In this document: in pieces, positions 21,566 to 34,260 of the stretch
Layout: every line of letters starts with the position of its first letter
Numbering within the stretch: position 1 is the first letter of the stretch
Assembly: GCA_038380795.1 (NCBI GenBank)
Contig: CM076269.1
Location: forward strand, 6,076,001-6,140,000
Source of the DNA: Pyrocephalus nanus
Taxonomy: Eukaryota > Chordata > Aves > Passeriformes > Tyrannidae
Direction: 5' to 3'
Length of the DNA stretch: 64,000 nt
Notes under the pieces: generated by a model
Database searches by the model: none
Seen by the model: only the letters and a program-made list of their open reading frames with translations
Told to the model about the DNA's origin: nothing
Program-made: the position numbers and the translations under genes

Positions 21566-24500
21566 GATTAAGCAGAGGACAGTGGCTCTTTTGTAGCTCC
21601 TGGAGTGCATTTGGAGCTGAATGACAGTCCTTGAAGCATGGAGTCGGACTGCAAAGAAATCCCACTGGAGCTTAACATCACAGGTGGAAACAGTCTCCTG
21701 AAAGATCTTGTCACCTGCTCTAATTGCTGAGTTTCAATGTTTCAAGGTCTTTGCATCAGTAAGCAACCTCTCTCTTAGGTGTAGTCATAGGGCAAGGTCC
21801 ATCTGAGCCTCTCTGGCCTATTGGTCTCCTTAGCAAATGTCTCACAGGCACAGATTCATGAAGACATTAACTGGTTGGCTTCCCTTCCAGCCTCACTAAC
21901 CACACATCCACTAAAAGCAGATGGCCAGAGGAGCAGCGTTTCTCACAGCTGCAGCATGAAGTCCAAATTCACATCTCAGAAGGCACTTGGAGCACTACGC
22001 TACCAAAGAAGAAATAAAGAAATACTTTTCTTCCTTCCCTGAAAATATGGCTCAGAGATTTCCTAAAGGCAGAAACAGACTCCCTGCCCACATTCCACAG
22101 TCCCAATGAGAAGATCTAACAGCGGGAGAAAATCAACTACAATGTGGCTTTAGACAAGCAGCTTAGACAAGATGTTTAATTTTTAGATAACTAAAATTAT
22201 ATGAGATAAAGCAGTCTCTCATCGTTTTCCCATTGAAAAAACAGAGCTATTAGCACTTCCCTGTGAGCACATTCTGATGAAAACTTTTAAACATTGTCAA
22301 ATGTTCAGATGCGTTGTCATAGTGAGACATGGAAGGATCTTCAGAGATGTTCTTAGGGAACAAATGTGTAATTGCAGCAGTAATCCCAAGGTGGGTGGAT
22401 AGCTGACTTCTTTTTTTTAACTCATTGCCAGCAATGATGAGAAATATTGCTTTAGGTTGCCTTGAGAAGACTTTTAGGGTTTTTTCCTTCAAATTTTCTT
22501 AGTTGTAGTCAAGTAAAAGTTTTTGTTTTGGAATTCTCAAACTTGTGTCTCACTTCATCTCTCAAAGATTTTCCATCCCTTAAACAAAACCCTTTTAAAG
22601 ACAAGTTGGTGTATACAACTTCTCAACAAATTTCAAAATTAATTTTATGTTGAAATAAGAAATCTAAACGTTTCTTTCCAAAAACATCAAAACAGACCTT
22701 TGCCCAGGAGTGGAGAGTGCAAGGGGAGGGCGGGGATGTCACCACTCGGCACAGATTTCCAAACACTCTCTATTAACTCAAAAACTACTTTTCCCAGGAA
22801 ACAATCTATCTGCTCCCACACATCTGATGTCTGTCTGTGGGCAGGGGGACCCCAGTTCTTATCCTGCCCTTCTTTGGGGGGGAGAGCCCTGTGCTGGATG
22901 TACCACCTCTCCATCACGGAGATGGTTTTAACTGCCTGTCCCATAATACTTACAGACAGTCGTAAAAACAGAATTGTAATTCTTGCAATTACATTTGAAG
23001 AGCAGTTTTAATGAATGTTAAACAGCTTTAAACATCAAAGTATTGACTGAAGTGGAAAAATAGTATCTTTACTAGCAGCCCTTTCCCCTTGCTCAAAGAA
23101 GACATGGGGAGGAAGGGAGAGCACGGGTTTTATCGAGGATGTCAGGAACAATTTATAGGAGCTCCGTGACCTGCACTTTGAACCAGGCTCTCCACCTATG
23201 GTCTGTAGCATCCTATAAAAAGATAGGCTGTTATCTCCCTTGCTGCAGCCAGCCTTCCCAACAGGAAGGGCAGGCTGCCTGCAATGCCTGAGGAAACACT
23301 CAGACTATTAAAGGCAGGCAAAGGTCCTCCTTTTTATTTTTCATTTTATATGCACTGTTTGCTGCACAAGATTTCTTTACAGTATCTCGAAAAGAGCAAT
23401 CTGGGCCTTTTGAAAGTCAGCTCTAGCCATACCAGCTATCCAGAAGAAAATCTGAAAAGGATTGTCAGCACTGATGCTGTGATTTATTTTGGACTTTATA
23501 GATGGGAGCAAAAAGAAGTCACGGTCAGTCTTCACAGCCGTACCCTGCCTGAGGTCCTGAACCACAGACAGCCCCTAAAACACACCTCCCAAAAAAGCCT
23601 TTAAGAATGGGGGCTGCTCAAAGCATGCAATGGATGCTGAAAGGATGCAGCATTGCAGCAAGGGCCACCACGTACAAGCCAGGGTGGGATCCCAGGGCAC
23701 CTGGGACTGACTCTGCCTGCTGCTGAGCCAGCCCAGCAGCCACTCCTTTCCTCGGCATCCTCAGATATGCAGAACATCCTGGGGCTTGTGGACATGCAGA
23801 AAATTTGGGAATCCTGCTGTAGGAAGACTGGACTCTCATATTTCTAACCCTATCTAAGCCATGTGCAAAATGGCAATCAGTAACAGGGTCATCGGTTCAA
23901 CTGGCAATACGTCACCATCGTGGCTAAATCGTGACACACCCCGGTGAGATCAAGGCTCCTTCTGCACATGATTACCATTTATGTATAGCATGTGATAAAA
24001 ATTTACAGTATCACAGGGAGGCTAAAGCTGAGACCAGGATAGGAACTATAAAAAGATTTTATCACTGAGAATAGTCAGTTTTGCATAAGGAACAGTTTTA
24101 TATGAGAAAATACCGATACAAGAACATTTCGCAGAAGTATGCTGATATTGGCAAAATTTCTAGCAAGGAAAATTATCAAAACCTTTGATTTCAGCAAAGC
24201 CATATTACAGCTGTCTTATGGACAAGAAGAGAGTGGGACACTGCGAGAGGCGAGTCAGTCTTAAACAATTTGATGTCACGGAAACAGACATGACAAGTTC
24301 ACCACTCAATTTCCTGAATGCATTCTTCCCATTCTTTTTTCACTGAAAATTTAGACATTCCAGTTTACACTGTGACTGGCAAGGAAAAGCCCAGCTCTGT
24401 GGTGCTCCCAGTGGGAGAGCAATCAGAGCCCTTGACAAGCTTCATCTGCAATGCCCATACATGAGTGGGACTGATGTTGGGGAGCAGATCAAAGCAGTTC

Positions 24501-26864
24501 ACCCACGTGAGTCCAGCCTTTCCTCCCAGATCAGCCCCAGCCTCTCTCCGGGGAATGGTGGCAACCTCCACATGAAGAAAATGTGCCAGGTGAGCTCAGC
24601 AAGCAGCCTGCACCTCTCTGCAGACTGATGGTAGGAGGTAAAGGGCTGGATGCCCTAAACTGCACATGTGCTCATACCAGCATCTCTTTGCCTATAGTAA
24701 ATGTATGCTTGGCTCAAGGATGAAATCATTCAGCATGTTTCATATGGTTTCTGCTGTTTAAGTTCCCCAGTCCCACTATAAAATCCATGATAAAAGGACA
24801 TAAATAACCAAACTGGAAACAGCTTCTCTAGAAATCATCCAGGATATTTCTGAGCCATAAATATTCTGTCACTGCCGATTTAATTTCTGGTACTCAGGAA
24901 AATGCAATTACAAGAGACAAATGGTGATGAATGCTGAAACCAAGGGTATGTTTTTGACAATGGGCCTGGCTCTCTGTGAGCTGGCATCAGAGCCAGGCCA
25001 ATAGACATCCATGTTCTAGCACTGCCAGCTTTTGAAATGTTTCGATTGCACTGAATGCTACAACCCCCTGCAAGACATAAATTCATGCAACTGCTCTACT
25101 CAGTCATTGCATTGCCCACTTGAAAGAGCAGATGTCAGAAGTCCAAATGCTGGGACAACATTTATAAAGAAACTTGCCAATTAAATTGGTAAGAATAAAA
25201 GTAGGCAGCGTAGCTCCTGTTCACAAAAGCACCCAAATGGGTTTCCCTTTGAACTCAGCACATTCTCAAACACTACACTGAATGAAGACAACCATCTCTG
25301 AACAGCTCGCAGGACCTCAGACCTCCAGCAAAGACAGACTGTCATTCAGTCGCTCCAACTGGGAGAAGCTGCTGACCATGAGGAACCTCACACTGCCCTC
25401 CTTCCCGAAGGTCTGGCTCCAGTGACAGCAACACAGTCAGCCCTCACGGTGAAGGATGTGGAGCAAGACCTCAGGGGCTTTGTTGAAGCCACATCCACGG
25501 CACAGCAAGCTCACTGCCCACCTTCTGGGTCTTCCATTCAATCTGCAGGACACTGCTGTTTGGTTTTTAGATTAGCAAACTCACTCTCTAATGAAAATAT
25601 GAAAGGATGGCAAATAAACGGTGGCATTTCAAACCGACTCCTTTCAGCTAAAAGTTTTCTCTTAGCGTTTTTCTCTGGGAGGTGTCTCGCTGAATATTTA
25701 TGATGTCATTTCTTTCCTGTCACACTTCCACTGTGTATTTAGGCTGTGCAAAACACCTTTCTATGTTAAATATAATCTCATGGCTCTACGTTTGCCCAGA
25801 CACCACGTTCCTTGCCTCACATGAGCTGTAACCAGTGTAGCTCATTGAAAGCTTCCTGCACAGTAAATACTCATTCATGGTGCATAGCACAGATAAAATC
25901 CCTCTTTCCCACAACACCTGGCTCCTGCACAGTAGCTGCAGGGGAAAATCAGGCACTTAGGTTACAGACTCATCCCAGAACTGATCCATCTCCCCTTAGG
26001 GGACAAAGCTGCTAATTATTGAGCAAATAACCAGACTCTGCTCTTTTATGTTCCTGTGCACTGAAATTCAATACAAACACTTTGCGGGGTCTGATCCAAA
26101 ACCAATCTGATTTTGTGGGCTGTGAATCAGGCTCGTTGCAAACAATTCTCCTTGCATCTCCCATAAGACAACTGCAGGAAGGGCAGATAACCGCAAGGAG
26201 AGCCTCCCTGAACAGCTTCAGAGAGGTGGGAACACAACAAGAAAACCTCCACGTGCAGATTTCAAGCCTTGTGGGTCTCTCCTCTCCTGGGGCTGAGCCA
26301 ATGCCACAGCTTGTCCCCTGACAGAGGATTGGCCTGATGTACTGCCAGGTGAGACAAGGAGGGACAAAGGCTGCTCTTGGAGAACGTGACTTCTGGCTGT
26401 CTTTTTCTGAGTGGCGACCACCCAGGGAAGGATCCTTCATCTTGCCTCCTAATTCCAGTTTCTGGTGGGAAAGAGGCTGAGAAACCAGAGCTGTGCGAGA
26501 GCCAAGGAGCTTGTGAGGGAGCCTGAGGTGGGAGAGTGCTGGGAAGCGTTGTGCTTGATAGTGGATCATGTCCAGTTTTAGGCAGAGGAGCTGGCTGAGA
26601 CTGTAGCCTCAGGGCCACCACAGAAGGAAGGAGCCCACGCTGTGATCCCTCAGGAGGACTCACTCACACCACAGCTGTCCTCGCTGTGCAGCAGAGGTGG
26701 GACAAGCTACCTTGGGCTGTATCGCAACATCCCGCACTAAGAACCCATAAACCCCCTTTTCTCCAGCCTTCACTGACAACCCTCAGGCTGGCCCACAATA
26801 GAAAAACCCCAGAGAGGCCAGAGGACCCCAGGAAACTTGGGGGGAAAACGTTCCGCCGGGACCC
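21566..26864. other. Gene-free stretch, nothing seen
   Basis: About 5.3 kb of unique sequence. I recognised no interspersed element, simple repeat of note, RNA gene or exon. The minus-strand 185-codon frame at 26012-26569 is among the longest in the window. It overlaps open frames in two other phases (26218-26421 and 26262-26663) and resembles no protein family, so I treat it as chance. Confidence 0.55.
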
Positions 26865-27245
26865 CACGCACTCCCATCTTTCCCCTAGATTAATTCAATC
26901 TGCCTCAGCTTCCAGCCAAATCAAGATATGGGCTCATCTTGCTAAATATAGCTCTCGAGTAATTTCCTGCATATTGGGACCGAGTCACTTGGCAACTGCT
27001 GGATCATGTGTAACAAAAACATGGGGCAGCGGCGGACGCCTGTGGCTGCCCATAAACCATTAGCGGCGAGGTCAGCAGCCCCCGACCTGATTGTGTAACC
27101 CCGAGCATTACCATTCCTCGGTTTGTTTTCTCTTCCTCTCAGGAGGACGGTAGAAATTTTTAGGAACAGGGAAAGGGCATCCAGCACGATTCGCCTGCCA
27201 TTTCCCAGCAATCTTCTTAATCCTACTCCTTTCCGTAAGGCTGCT
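26865..27245. promoter_or_regulatory. Candidate enhancer-like element with retained CpGs
   Basis: Complex sequence with TTAATTCAATC, GCTAAATATAGC, TCGAGTAATTTCC and CCATTAGCGG, and more CpGs than its surroundings (GCGGCGGACG, GCGGCGAGG). No recognised repeat interrupts it. CpG retention together with homeodomain-type cores suggests constrained regulatory DNA, but this is not proven. Confidence 0.3.
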
Positions 27246-27540
27246 CCTTTCCCAAGGCCCTCCTCGAAAGAGAGACGGAGGTGTCCCAAGAACTTAGAAT
27301 GCATCGCCTTAAAGTATCATCTTAAAGTCTTAGCATAATGTCTTTACATTGCTTGCCATTCCCCAGTAACTTATTCCATATGCTTAAGCACTCTCAGCAT
27401 AATATGTCTGCTGTATTCCCATCTAGCTTCCCAGGGTTTTCAGACTATCCTCCAATTTCTGAACCCCTTGCCAACGTGAGTCATCTGCCCTTCAGGAATT
27501 TCTAAGTCCTCTTAAGTATATAAAGATGAAACCAAAAGAA

Positions 27541-27832
27541 GAATCAGAGTCTACATCCGTCTAGTTAACTATTCTGTCTTCCATGTTGACTGAAAGGGAA
27601 AGCGAATGAAAGAAAATGCCACATGGAAAATGGTCACTTTTCATGGCCCGTCCTCCTGGTGTCTGGAAACCATCACTGCAAGGACTGCCTGAACTGGAGG
27701 TCACACCAGGACCAGGAGCTGCTCACGGACTTACCTTCCATGAACGTGTCTACTCCCCTCTTAAATCCATCTGTACTCTTGGCCTCCACAATATCCTGTA
27801 GCAATGAGCTATTTAATTACGTGATATGTGCC
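27541..27832 (-). repeat. Ancient CR1/L3-type LINE 3' fragment
   Basis: On the minus strand one frame reads SLLQDIVEAK followed by GFKRGVDTFME. This matches the conserved end of CR1/L3 ORF2, where family members read close to SLPEDVVEAK then GFKKELDKFME. Further 3' (27541-27590) a diverged copy of the CR1 3' UTR is visible: GACAGAATAG, then CTAGACGGAT, then CTGATTCT. The canonical form has GACAGGATACTGGGCTAGATGGACC, then TCTGACCC. The coding part is broken and truncated. This is an old, dead copy and not a gene. Confidence 0.75.
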
Positions 27833-28310
27833 ACAGTTCTGCAGTCCCTCCTCACTAGGTGAGATTAACATCCTTAAAGCGTTCCTCATGGAGACTGTCT
27901 ATCACCTCATCATCCCAGACAACCGCTTCCAAAAGCAATAATGCTTGTCCGTGGTCCCCGGTTGGAACAATGTTCCTGACGAGGGCAGACCGAGAGCCAG
28001 ACGCCTTAAAAACCCCACCTGGGGATACTGCAGCACATCAGTAGTCAGCATAGTCCCCTCTTCTGTGCCTGACTCCTGGTGATGCCAACATTTCCAGAGG
28101 AAGCTGTGAGCAGTAAGTTCAAGTATCCTTCTCAGAGGAACAGAGTAATAATATTAACCCTGACGAGTCAGAGGTGAATTCATGTAGTGAAGCAGAACAG
28201 TTGACAAAACTGGATATTCTTGTTATCCATGGAAATATCACAAGTTTTGGAGTTCGGTGTTTGTTTATTTTTAATTTCTGCTAAGTTTCTGATCTCAATG
28301 AGCTCTCCTG
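27833..28310. other. Spacer between two CR1/L3 pieces
   Basis: Unique sequence separating two same-orientation LINE fragments. I see no recognisable inserted element. At 28296-28320 the word CAATGAGCTC occurs twice, 18 bp apart, at the edge of the right-hand fragment. Confidence 0.5.
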
Positions 28311-28490
28311 AAGCAATGAGCTCCCCTTTTTAATTACATACTCTGTGAAAAATAACTCTTTTATTAGCATTTCTTTCATCACCTTTCTATTTTAATCAGA
28401 TGTCCCCTTCTCTGTTCATTATGAGGCGGGGCAAATACAAGTTTCTGATCTCCAGACTATGTATTTTCTTCTACTTACTCATTCCAGCTC
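28311..28490 (-). repeat. Ancient CR1/L3-type LINE fragment, ORF2 end region
   Basis: The plus strand shows, in order, GCAATGAGCTCC, TTTAATTACATACTCTGTG, AAAATAACTC, TTTTATTAG, ATCAGATGTCCCC and TTCATTATGAG. This is the antisense order of the conserved ORF2 C-terminal segment of ancient CR1/L3 elements. The canonical version has GCAATGAGTTCCACAG, TTTAATTATGCG, AAAAAGTACTTCC, GGTGTCCCC and TTGTATTATGAGAAGG. The match fades right of about 28490. The piece is highly diverged and truncated. Confidence 0.75.
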
Positions 28491-31400
28491 TTACAATTTA
28501 CCCTAGGAGGTCAGCAGGCATTTCTGTTCTGCAGCTTTGCCCTGGGCTGTTTCAACAATAATTTCCAGATTCATTTCCTGACGACTGTTGCTTTTAGCCC
28601 ACATTTCCTATGCTGGCTCCCACATAGCCTTAGCCCTGCTGCCATTACACTGCATGTCTGCCACCTGCAGCTTCACTTTCTCTCAGAGATCTGTCACACT
28701 TTGAGCATTGTCTCCACTTGGAGATGCAGATGGGCTTTTGTTCCATTCACAGACAGTGCAGATAATCCAGTGAATATTATGCACAGGACCAGAAGGGATC
28801 CAGTGATGCAAGGCAGTATAAATCCACACTTACTGAATTCCACCACGGGCATGTCAGGTCTACCCGTTCTCACCAGAATCCTGAGCTGGGGAACTCTACA
28901 TATGGGATCACCCACTCCTCTGATTTATCACTGCAACCTCCAAGGGAGGTTAACTCTGTCAGATTAATCAAACTGACTTGTAGCAACTGAAATTGTATCA
29001 AATGATATCAAACTAAATCTCTGTTCTTCATTAAGGTCACTAATTTACTCCATTAAGAGTTGTTACGCCTAAACAATGATGGATGAGCCTCAGGAAGCAC
29101 TGGGAGGTGGTTTGGAGGAAACATTCACATCTTCAGCTGCTGATTTCAGCCTCAGCAATCCTGCTGGGATTAGGGTCATATCTGTCCATATGAAACCATC
29201 ACACTTCGCATGGTTTCCAGCTGGAGACGTTAACTCATTCCAGGCCATCTGCAGGTCAGGCTCATTCCAGCATTCATGTGTCCAAACGGACTCAGGTTTG
29301 CTGAGAGGTTCATGGGACCCCGAGGAACCTCACCTGAATTCATGTCTGCAAGAGAGGACTTCCTTGCTGGAATGCACCTAAAAAATATCGTTATTAACCA
29401 GTGAAATGAGAAGTGAATGTCTCCTCATTTCCTGATTAACAAGATTTTTCTTTTCCTACAGTTGTTTCGGATATTCTTGTCTAATTTTGGACAGGAAGCC
29501 CTCTTTGTGCAACACAAGCACCCTTCCAGTAGAAGTAAATCAAGGCTACATCTCTCTCCCACCAAGTGTCAAAATAAAGTGGAGGGAAAATGGTGTTTGT
29601 GCTTTTCAAAGGCCACATTTTTCTCATTAATTTCACAGAACTTGAGTAACAAACTCCTCTAGTAGCTTTAAAAAAATCACATCCCACTTATCTTAGCCAT
29701 CTAGCAATCTTGTGATCATTAAATTACACATTAAATTAAATGGAACAAACGTGGATGAGCCAAGAAGGAACTAGGCAATGTATTTTCACAAAGTATTCCA
29801 ATGAAAAGGGGTATTTCTCACTAAAAACTCATAAATTGTGAGAAAGTTGCTGTGACAATTAAAATCAGTGATGAAAAACGTTGAGACTTTAAACAGCTAC
29901 TACATACCTCTGAACACCCTTAACCTGAGGCCAGGCTGTTTGCCATCTTCCCCCATGAGATGGTGAGTTCAGCTGCCCGAGCAGCCCTGTCTGACCTCAG
30001 GGAGTCACACTGCTGCAACACACTGCTGGTTGTTGACTGCACATAACTACAGTGTCTGAGCTACCACTGGGTGAAACCACATCCCATTATGCCAGGGAAA
30101 ATGCAGTAAAAAGTACTGCCATGCCACTTTTAGGGTGAGAAACTAGAAAGGGCCTGAGAAGACTTGAGTTTGCAACCCCACCCTCAAACACTTGGAAAGA
30201 GTTCAGATACTACAAAGATGGGGCCAGACAGACTTTCCTTCCATATTTCAATAAACAAAATTCCCAAGCCAAATCCCTGGTCTTAAACAAATGAAAAGAG
30301 AACAAAACTTCCCCTTCAGTGTTTTGGTGGAACATTGTTTTTCAATGAACACTGTGTTTCAGTGAATGGCAAAACTGCTTCAGTAACCTTGAAGGGATTC
30401 CTCTCCAGATACACAGCCCAGACCAGACCAGACCTCAAGCTTGGCTTGAAACTACTACTTCTACTCTTACTGCTGGGAGGGATTTAGGAGTTGGACAGGA
30501 CTAATGCAGGACCACAAGGTCTGAGGAGCTTGAGGAGGTGAAGGACACCTTGAGTAGAAAAGGACTCTGGAAAGGTATTGCTAAACAGTTCTGGGCTTTT
30601 ATAAAACTTCCCATAGGAATCGAACAAAGATTACTCATCAGGCGTTTCTGCTAAATTTCTTTTTGTTGTTTAAATAACGTGAAGTTACCAGGGACTGTTT
30701 TCCACCTCCAGCAGTACTGCAAACCTCTTCTTCCACAGCTCTTGGTAGGCTCAATCTTTAGGAACTTCTACCACTGCTGTAAAGTGTTTATTTAGCAGTT
30801 TCAGAAAGGAGATTTCAAGACACAGCAGCAAAAGGAAAAAAGGGGCAAGGCAAGGCAACAGCTGCAGATTTAACACTGGCAACAAAGTCACAAAGGCAGA
30901 GCAGGTGAATGCATTTCTCACAAAGAATGTCCCAAGGGAGGCTACAGATGTGGGAGCTGGTCCTGCAGGATTCCTTCGGGATGCCTAAGATAAATGCCCA
31001 GTTTGTGGAACTCTCGGTCCGACTCCCCCAGTACAGAAATTACGTGACAGCCCCGTCGATCGAGCCTGAATGACTGGCAGAGACCCATCGGAGGCAGCAG
31101 AAGTCAATTAAGTCTCTGCTTACACACAGCCTTTCTGAGCCAAGCTAAATTTTTATAACCCCAAACGTTCTGTTTCAAATTCTAAACTCACACTTTCACA
31201 TCCCTTCCAGTAGAAAATATGTGAATTAAACACATGTGTAAGAGACAGACAGACACACTCACTAAGAGCACCTTAGGAGACCCTGACAGTAACTGGGGGG
31301 GAAAAAAGGGGGTTGAGGTTTTTTTGGACAGCAGGAGGAGGCAGGTTTGGTTTTTACTATGAGCAAGTAGAAGGACTTGATGTGATGGGCCATGTTGCAG

Positions 31401-33075
31401 AGCTGGGAGCCCAGTGGGACAGAAAGAAGTCACTGGCCTTTAAAAAAGCCAGAGGTGAAATCAATGCAATGGCTCTTCAGATCTCCAGCAGCTAAGCAGG
31501 GTTTGGTGACTATCCCATCACAGTTCTCCAGGGCCCCATCCTGAGGAGCTGCCTTAGCTCAAATTTCACCTTTTCTAGGCATCTCTTCTTACTGCTTCCA
31601 ATTAACTCCTTGTGGCTGGCCCCAGCACAGAAATGGGGGATCCACCTGGTAACAGCTACCCTCAGAAAAGTTCAGGCTTCGGGCTCTTTTTCCATAAGCA
31701 GGCAAGTGTTCAAATACTTATCCAAAAATACAGGTACAATCTGGCAGTACAGCTCACAGGAAACATCCCTCACGTGGGAGTTTCAGCACTTGCTGTTTCT
31801 AGAGGTGCCAGAAATACGAGGGGTGGAGGGAGTGCTTTTCTAATAGTATTTGGAATATTTCTCACATCATTATGAATGTAGCTGGAGAATAATTTATATT
31901 GAATCATTTTATTTTAATTAATTTCATTATTTATTTTTTGGGTGACTAACACACACCCTCCACTGCCTTACATGTACTTAAAATTTCTTCCTCAGTAATA
32001 ATGGGAGAAGAGGCTTAATTACACGCAATTTGAGGGTTCACTTTATCTTTGAGAGATGAGATTTTTCAATGGGTTCTTCTTGTGGCTCACACACTGCAAC
32101 TCGACACTGTGGTGTTTGTCACATTTTGGCTCAAATTTCAACACCAGCAGGTGCCACTTCAAATCTGGAAGTGGTTATCCACAAGCATCTTTTAACTGTC
32201 ACAAACTTTGCTATGTTAACAAGGAGACTTGCTGGTAATCACAGTGAACCCAAAAGTGGTTCACACACTCAGAAGAGTTAATCTTCAACGCTAACAAGAG
32301 GGCACGTATTATTTATAGTCTCACAAAAGCAATGCATAAAAGAAAAAGTGTCTCCTCATAGATGTGGTTTATTTTGCTGCATGTGCTTATGAAGGAGGCA
32401 GTTTCACACCAAGAAACGGGAATACACAGACATCCAAGGCCAACTCCTCCTTCATGGAACTCAGAGACAACAGATGTATCTCAGTAAGTTGAAATAACCT
32501 ACCCCATATCTATGTGACATAAGAACAAATCCTTTATGGGTGAGGGGTTCAAGGCTTCTAATTACGACCTGTTTTCCTTAAAGAAAAAATCAGCTCTGTC
32601 CATCTGCTGTCAGTAGAGCACTTGGCTCTGCTTTCTGCTTCAAGAGAACAGACTCAGCCCTGTTGCAGCCTCTGAATGTTTCACTGGGGTGGTGACAAGC
32701 CTTTGTGCTGTTTCCTCAGAAGAGGACCATGATACTTGAACCAGATGTCATCACTTGAAGCCCACATGAGTTGTAGGACTTCCTCTCTATGTTAAGTGGA
32801 AGATATATTCTTTAGCAAAGTCTTTTATCTGCCTGAATGCAGTTCAGCCAGCCTGAGTTTCTTCTAAATGCCTTCCATCTGCTTTTGATTTGACTCTCAC
32901 AGGCTTTCAAGGTAGATATATTCTTCTATTTTGTTTAATTACTTCATCCACACAGAGATACCTTGCTGTGCCAGGTTTTTTCTGCCTGCTCTTCATTTTG
33001 GATACAAGCTGAGGACCCACTTTTCTGAGTTTTATTGTTTTGACTCATCTCTACCCACCCAACTCTGTTCCTCAG
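28491..33075. other. Gene-free stretch, nothing firm
   Basis: About 4.6 kb of unique sequence. The only notable item is a short 5S-rRNA-like word at 31480-31505. No exon, RNA gene or clear transposable element was recognised. Confidence 0.55.
31480..31505 (+). repeat. Possible 5S-rRNA-derived SINE trace
   Basis: GATCTCCAGCAGCTAAGCAGGGT resembles the 5S rRNA internal region (GATCTCGGAAGCTAAGCAGGGT) that heads SINE3-type elements. Only about 25 bases match and no SINE body follows, so chance is possible. Confidence 0.25.
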
Positions 33076-33181
33076 ATGCTGATGTGCAGTGCATACCTTG
33101 TCTCTATGAAGCTGACTGCCAGAAGAGGGAATTTCAGCAAGCTACAAAGAACAATATGAAGGCACCACAATTTGCCAGAAG
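33076..33181 (+). other. Exon-like segment with both splice signals
   Basis: A pyrimidine-rich tract ending in TTCCTCAG precedes 33076, and CAGAAG then GTAACT closes the segment at 33181. The 106 bases are open in one frame, giving a peptide with VQCIPCLYEADCQ near its start. I do not recognise it. It could be an exon of a non-coding RNA or an unannotated gene, or a chance pairing of splice motifs. No neighbouring exon was found. Confidence 0.2.
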
Positions 33182-33277
33182 GTAACTATTTCTTAGTCTG
33201 CATAGACTGTAGGAGAGGACTGTGATTTTTTTCCTAACCTGTGGAAATGCAGGAACTGACAGATATATCACAACGGT

Positions 33278-33345
33278 GGCGCCTCTAAATCCAGTATCCT
33301 GTCAGAGGCTATATCAGCAAATTCAGAGGAGAAAGCAGGGATTTC
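33278..33345 (-). repeat. Ancient CR1/L3 3' UTR fragment
   Basis: The plus strand reads CCTCTAAATCCAGTATCCTG, then TCAGAGGCTATATCAGCAAATTCAGAGGA. This matches the antisense CR1/L3 3' UTR block that runs CATCTAGCCCAGTATCCTGTC, GACAGTGGCCAG, then GCTTCAGAGG. It is short but distinctive, and its orientation is the same as the copies at 27.5-28.5 kb. Confidence 0.65.
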
Positions 33346-34212
33346 TATAGTGCTCAGCTAACAGAGAGTATCATCCTAATCAAAACTATAACTCTCCAAG
33401 AGTCCACTGACTGCTGTCCTCCAAGCCCATGTCACAAGTGTGATGCCACAAAAGCCAAAGGATATCTTAGTCAAGCATAAGGAGGAGATACAATTTTTTA
33501 CCAAAAAAATTTTAAATCCCAGTTTGATACCTTAAAATCATCCTTCAAATCCTACCCCAGCACTGTGGATTTAAAGGTTCTCTGTGAAGTAGGACAATCT
33601 TGTCGTTCAAGTTCTCTGCATGTATTTCATTCTCTCAAATGCAACAAATCCATCCATCCCTCTTTTCCCTCACAATAGACCTGCCTATGACAGTTTGCAG
33701 TGCTGGGTATTCAGCTCAGTTTCTCATGTTTTCACTCACTAAGTGTGATCTGCCAGCTGGTATAAATGGAAAACATACTGGAACCCTTGGATCTCTGCCC
33801 ATATACATTAGTGGGGTTTTCTTTAATTTGGGAGGAAGGCTTGATGAGACCTTGACATCATAAATGGTGCACTGTGTGAAAGAATTGCTCAAAACAAAGC
33901 TTTTCCAGGAAAAACAGATGAGAACACTTGATGTGGAGGGAAAAGCATCTCATGGTCAAGAGATGCCCTACATAATAGAAAAGATCCTGTGAGGCCAAGG
34001 TTCAAGAGAAGTGGAGAACAGCTGTCATGGATGAAAAGTGATCACTGAAGGAAAATATGCCTTTCCCATAGATGTTTATGGGCAATTTCTGTTCATAAGC
34101 ATCTAAGAAGAAAAGCTAGTCAAAGGAGAAGATGCCCCAAAGACAGCTATAGCTAAAGATTATCACTAAACAACACAGGCATCAGAAATCCAGACTGGCA
34201 AGTGGGAATATT
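33346..34212. other. Gene-free stretch, nothing seen
   Basis: Unique sequence with no recognised feature. Confidence 0.55.
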
Positions 34213-34227
34213 AAAAAAAAAAAAAAA
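34213..34227. repeat. A15 homopolymer
   Basis: Fifteen uninterrupted A. No retroelement body was recognised to its left. Confidence 0.9.
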
Positions 34228-34260
34228 GTCTCTTAATCAACATTTTCCCCCCGCCACAAA

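Noticed and set aside
21790..21825. Possible antisense CR1 3' UTR (AAGGTCCATCT)
   Set aside because: Only 11 bases match; the neighbouring blocks do not follow the CR1 order.
26012..26569. 185-codon minus-strand frame
   Set aside because: No recognisable domain; two other minus frames overlap it, which is more consistent with chance.
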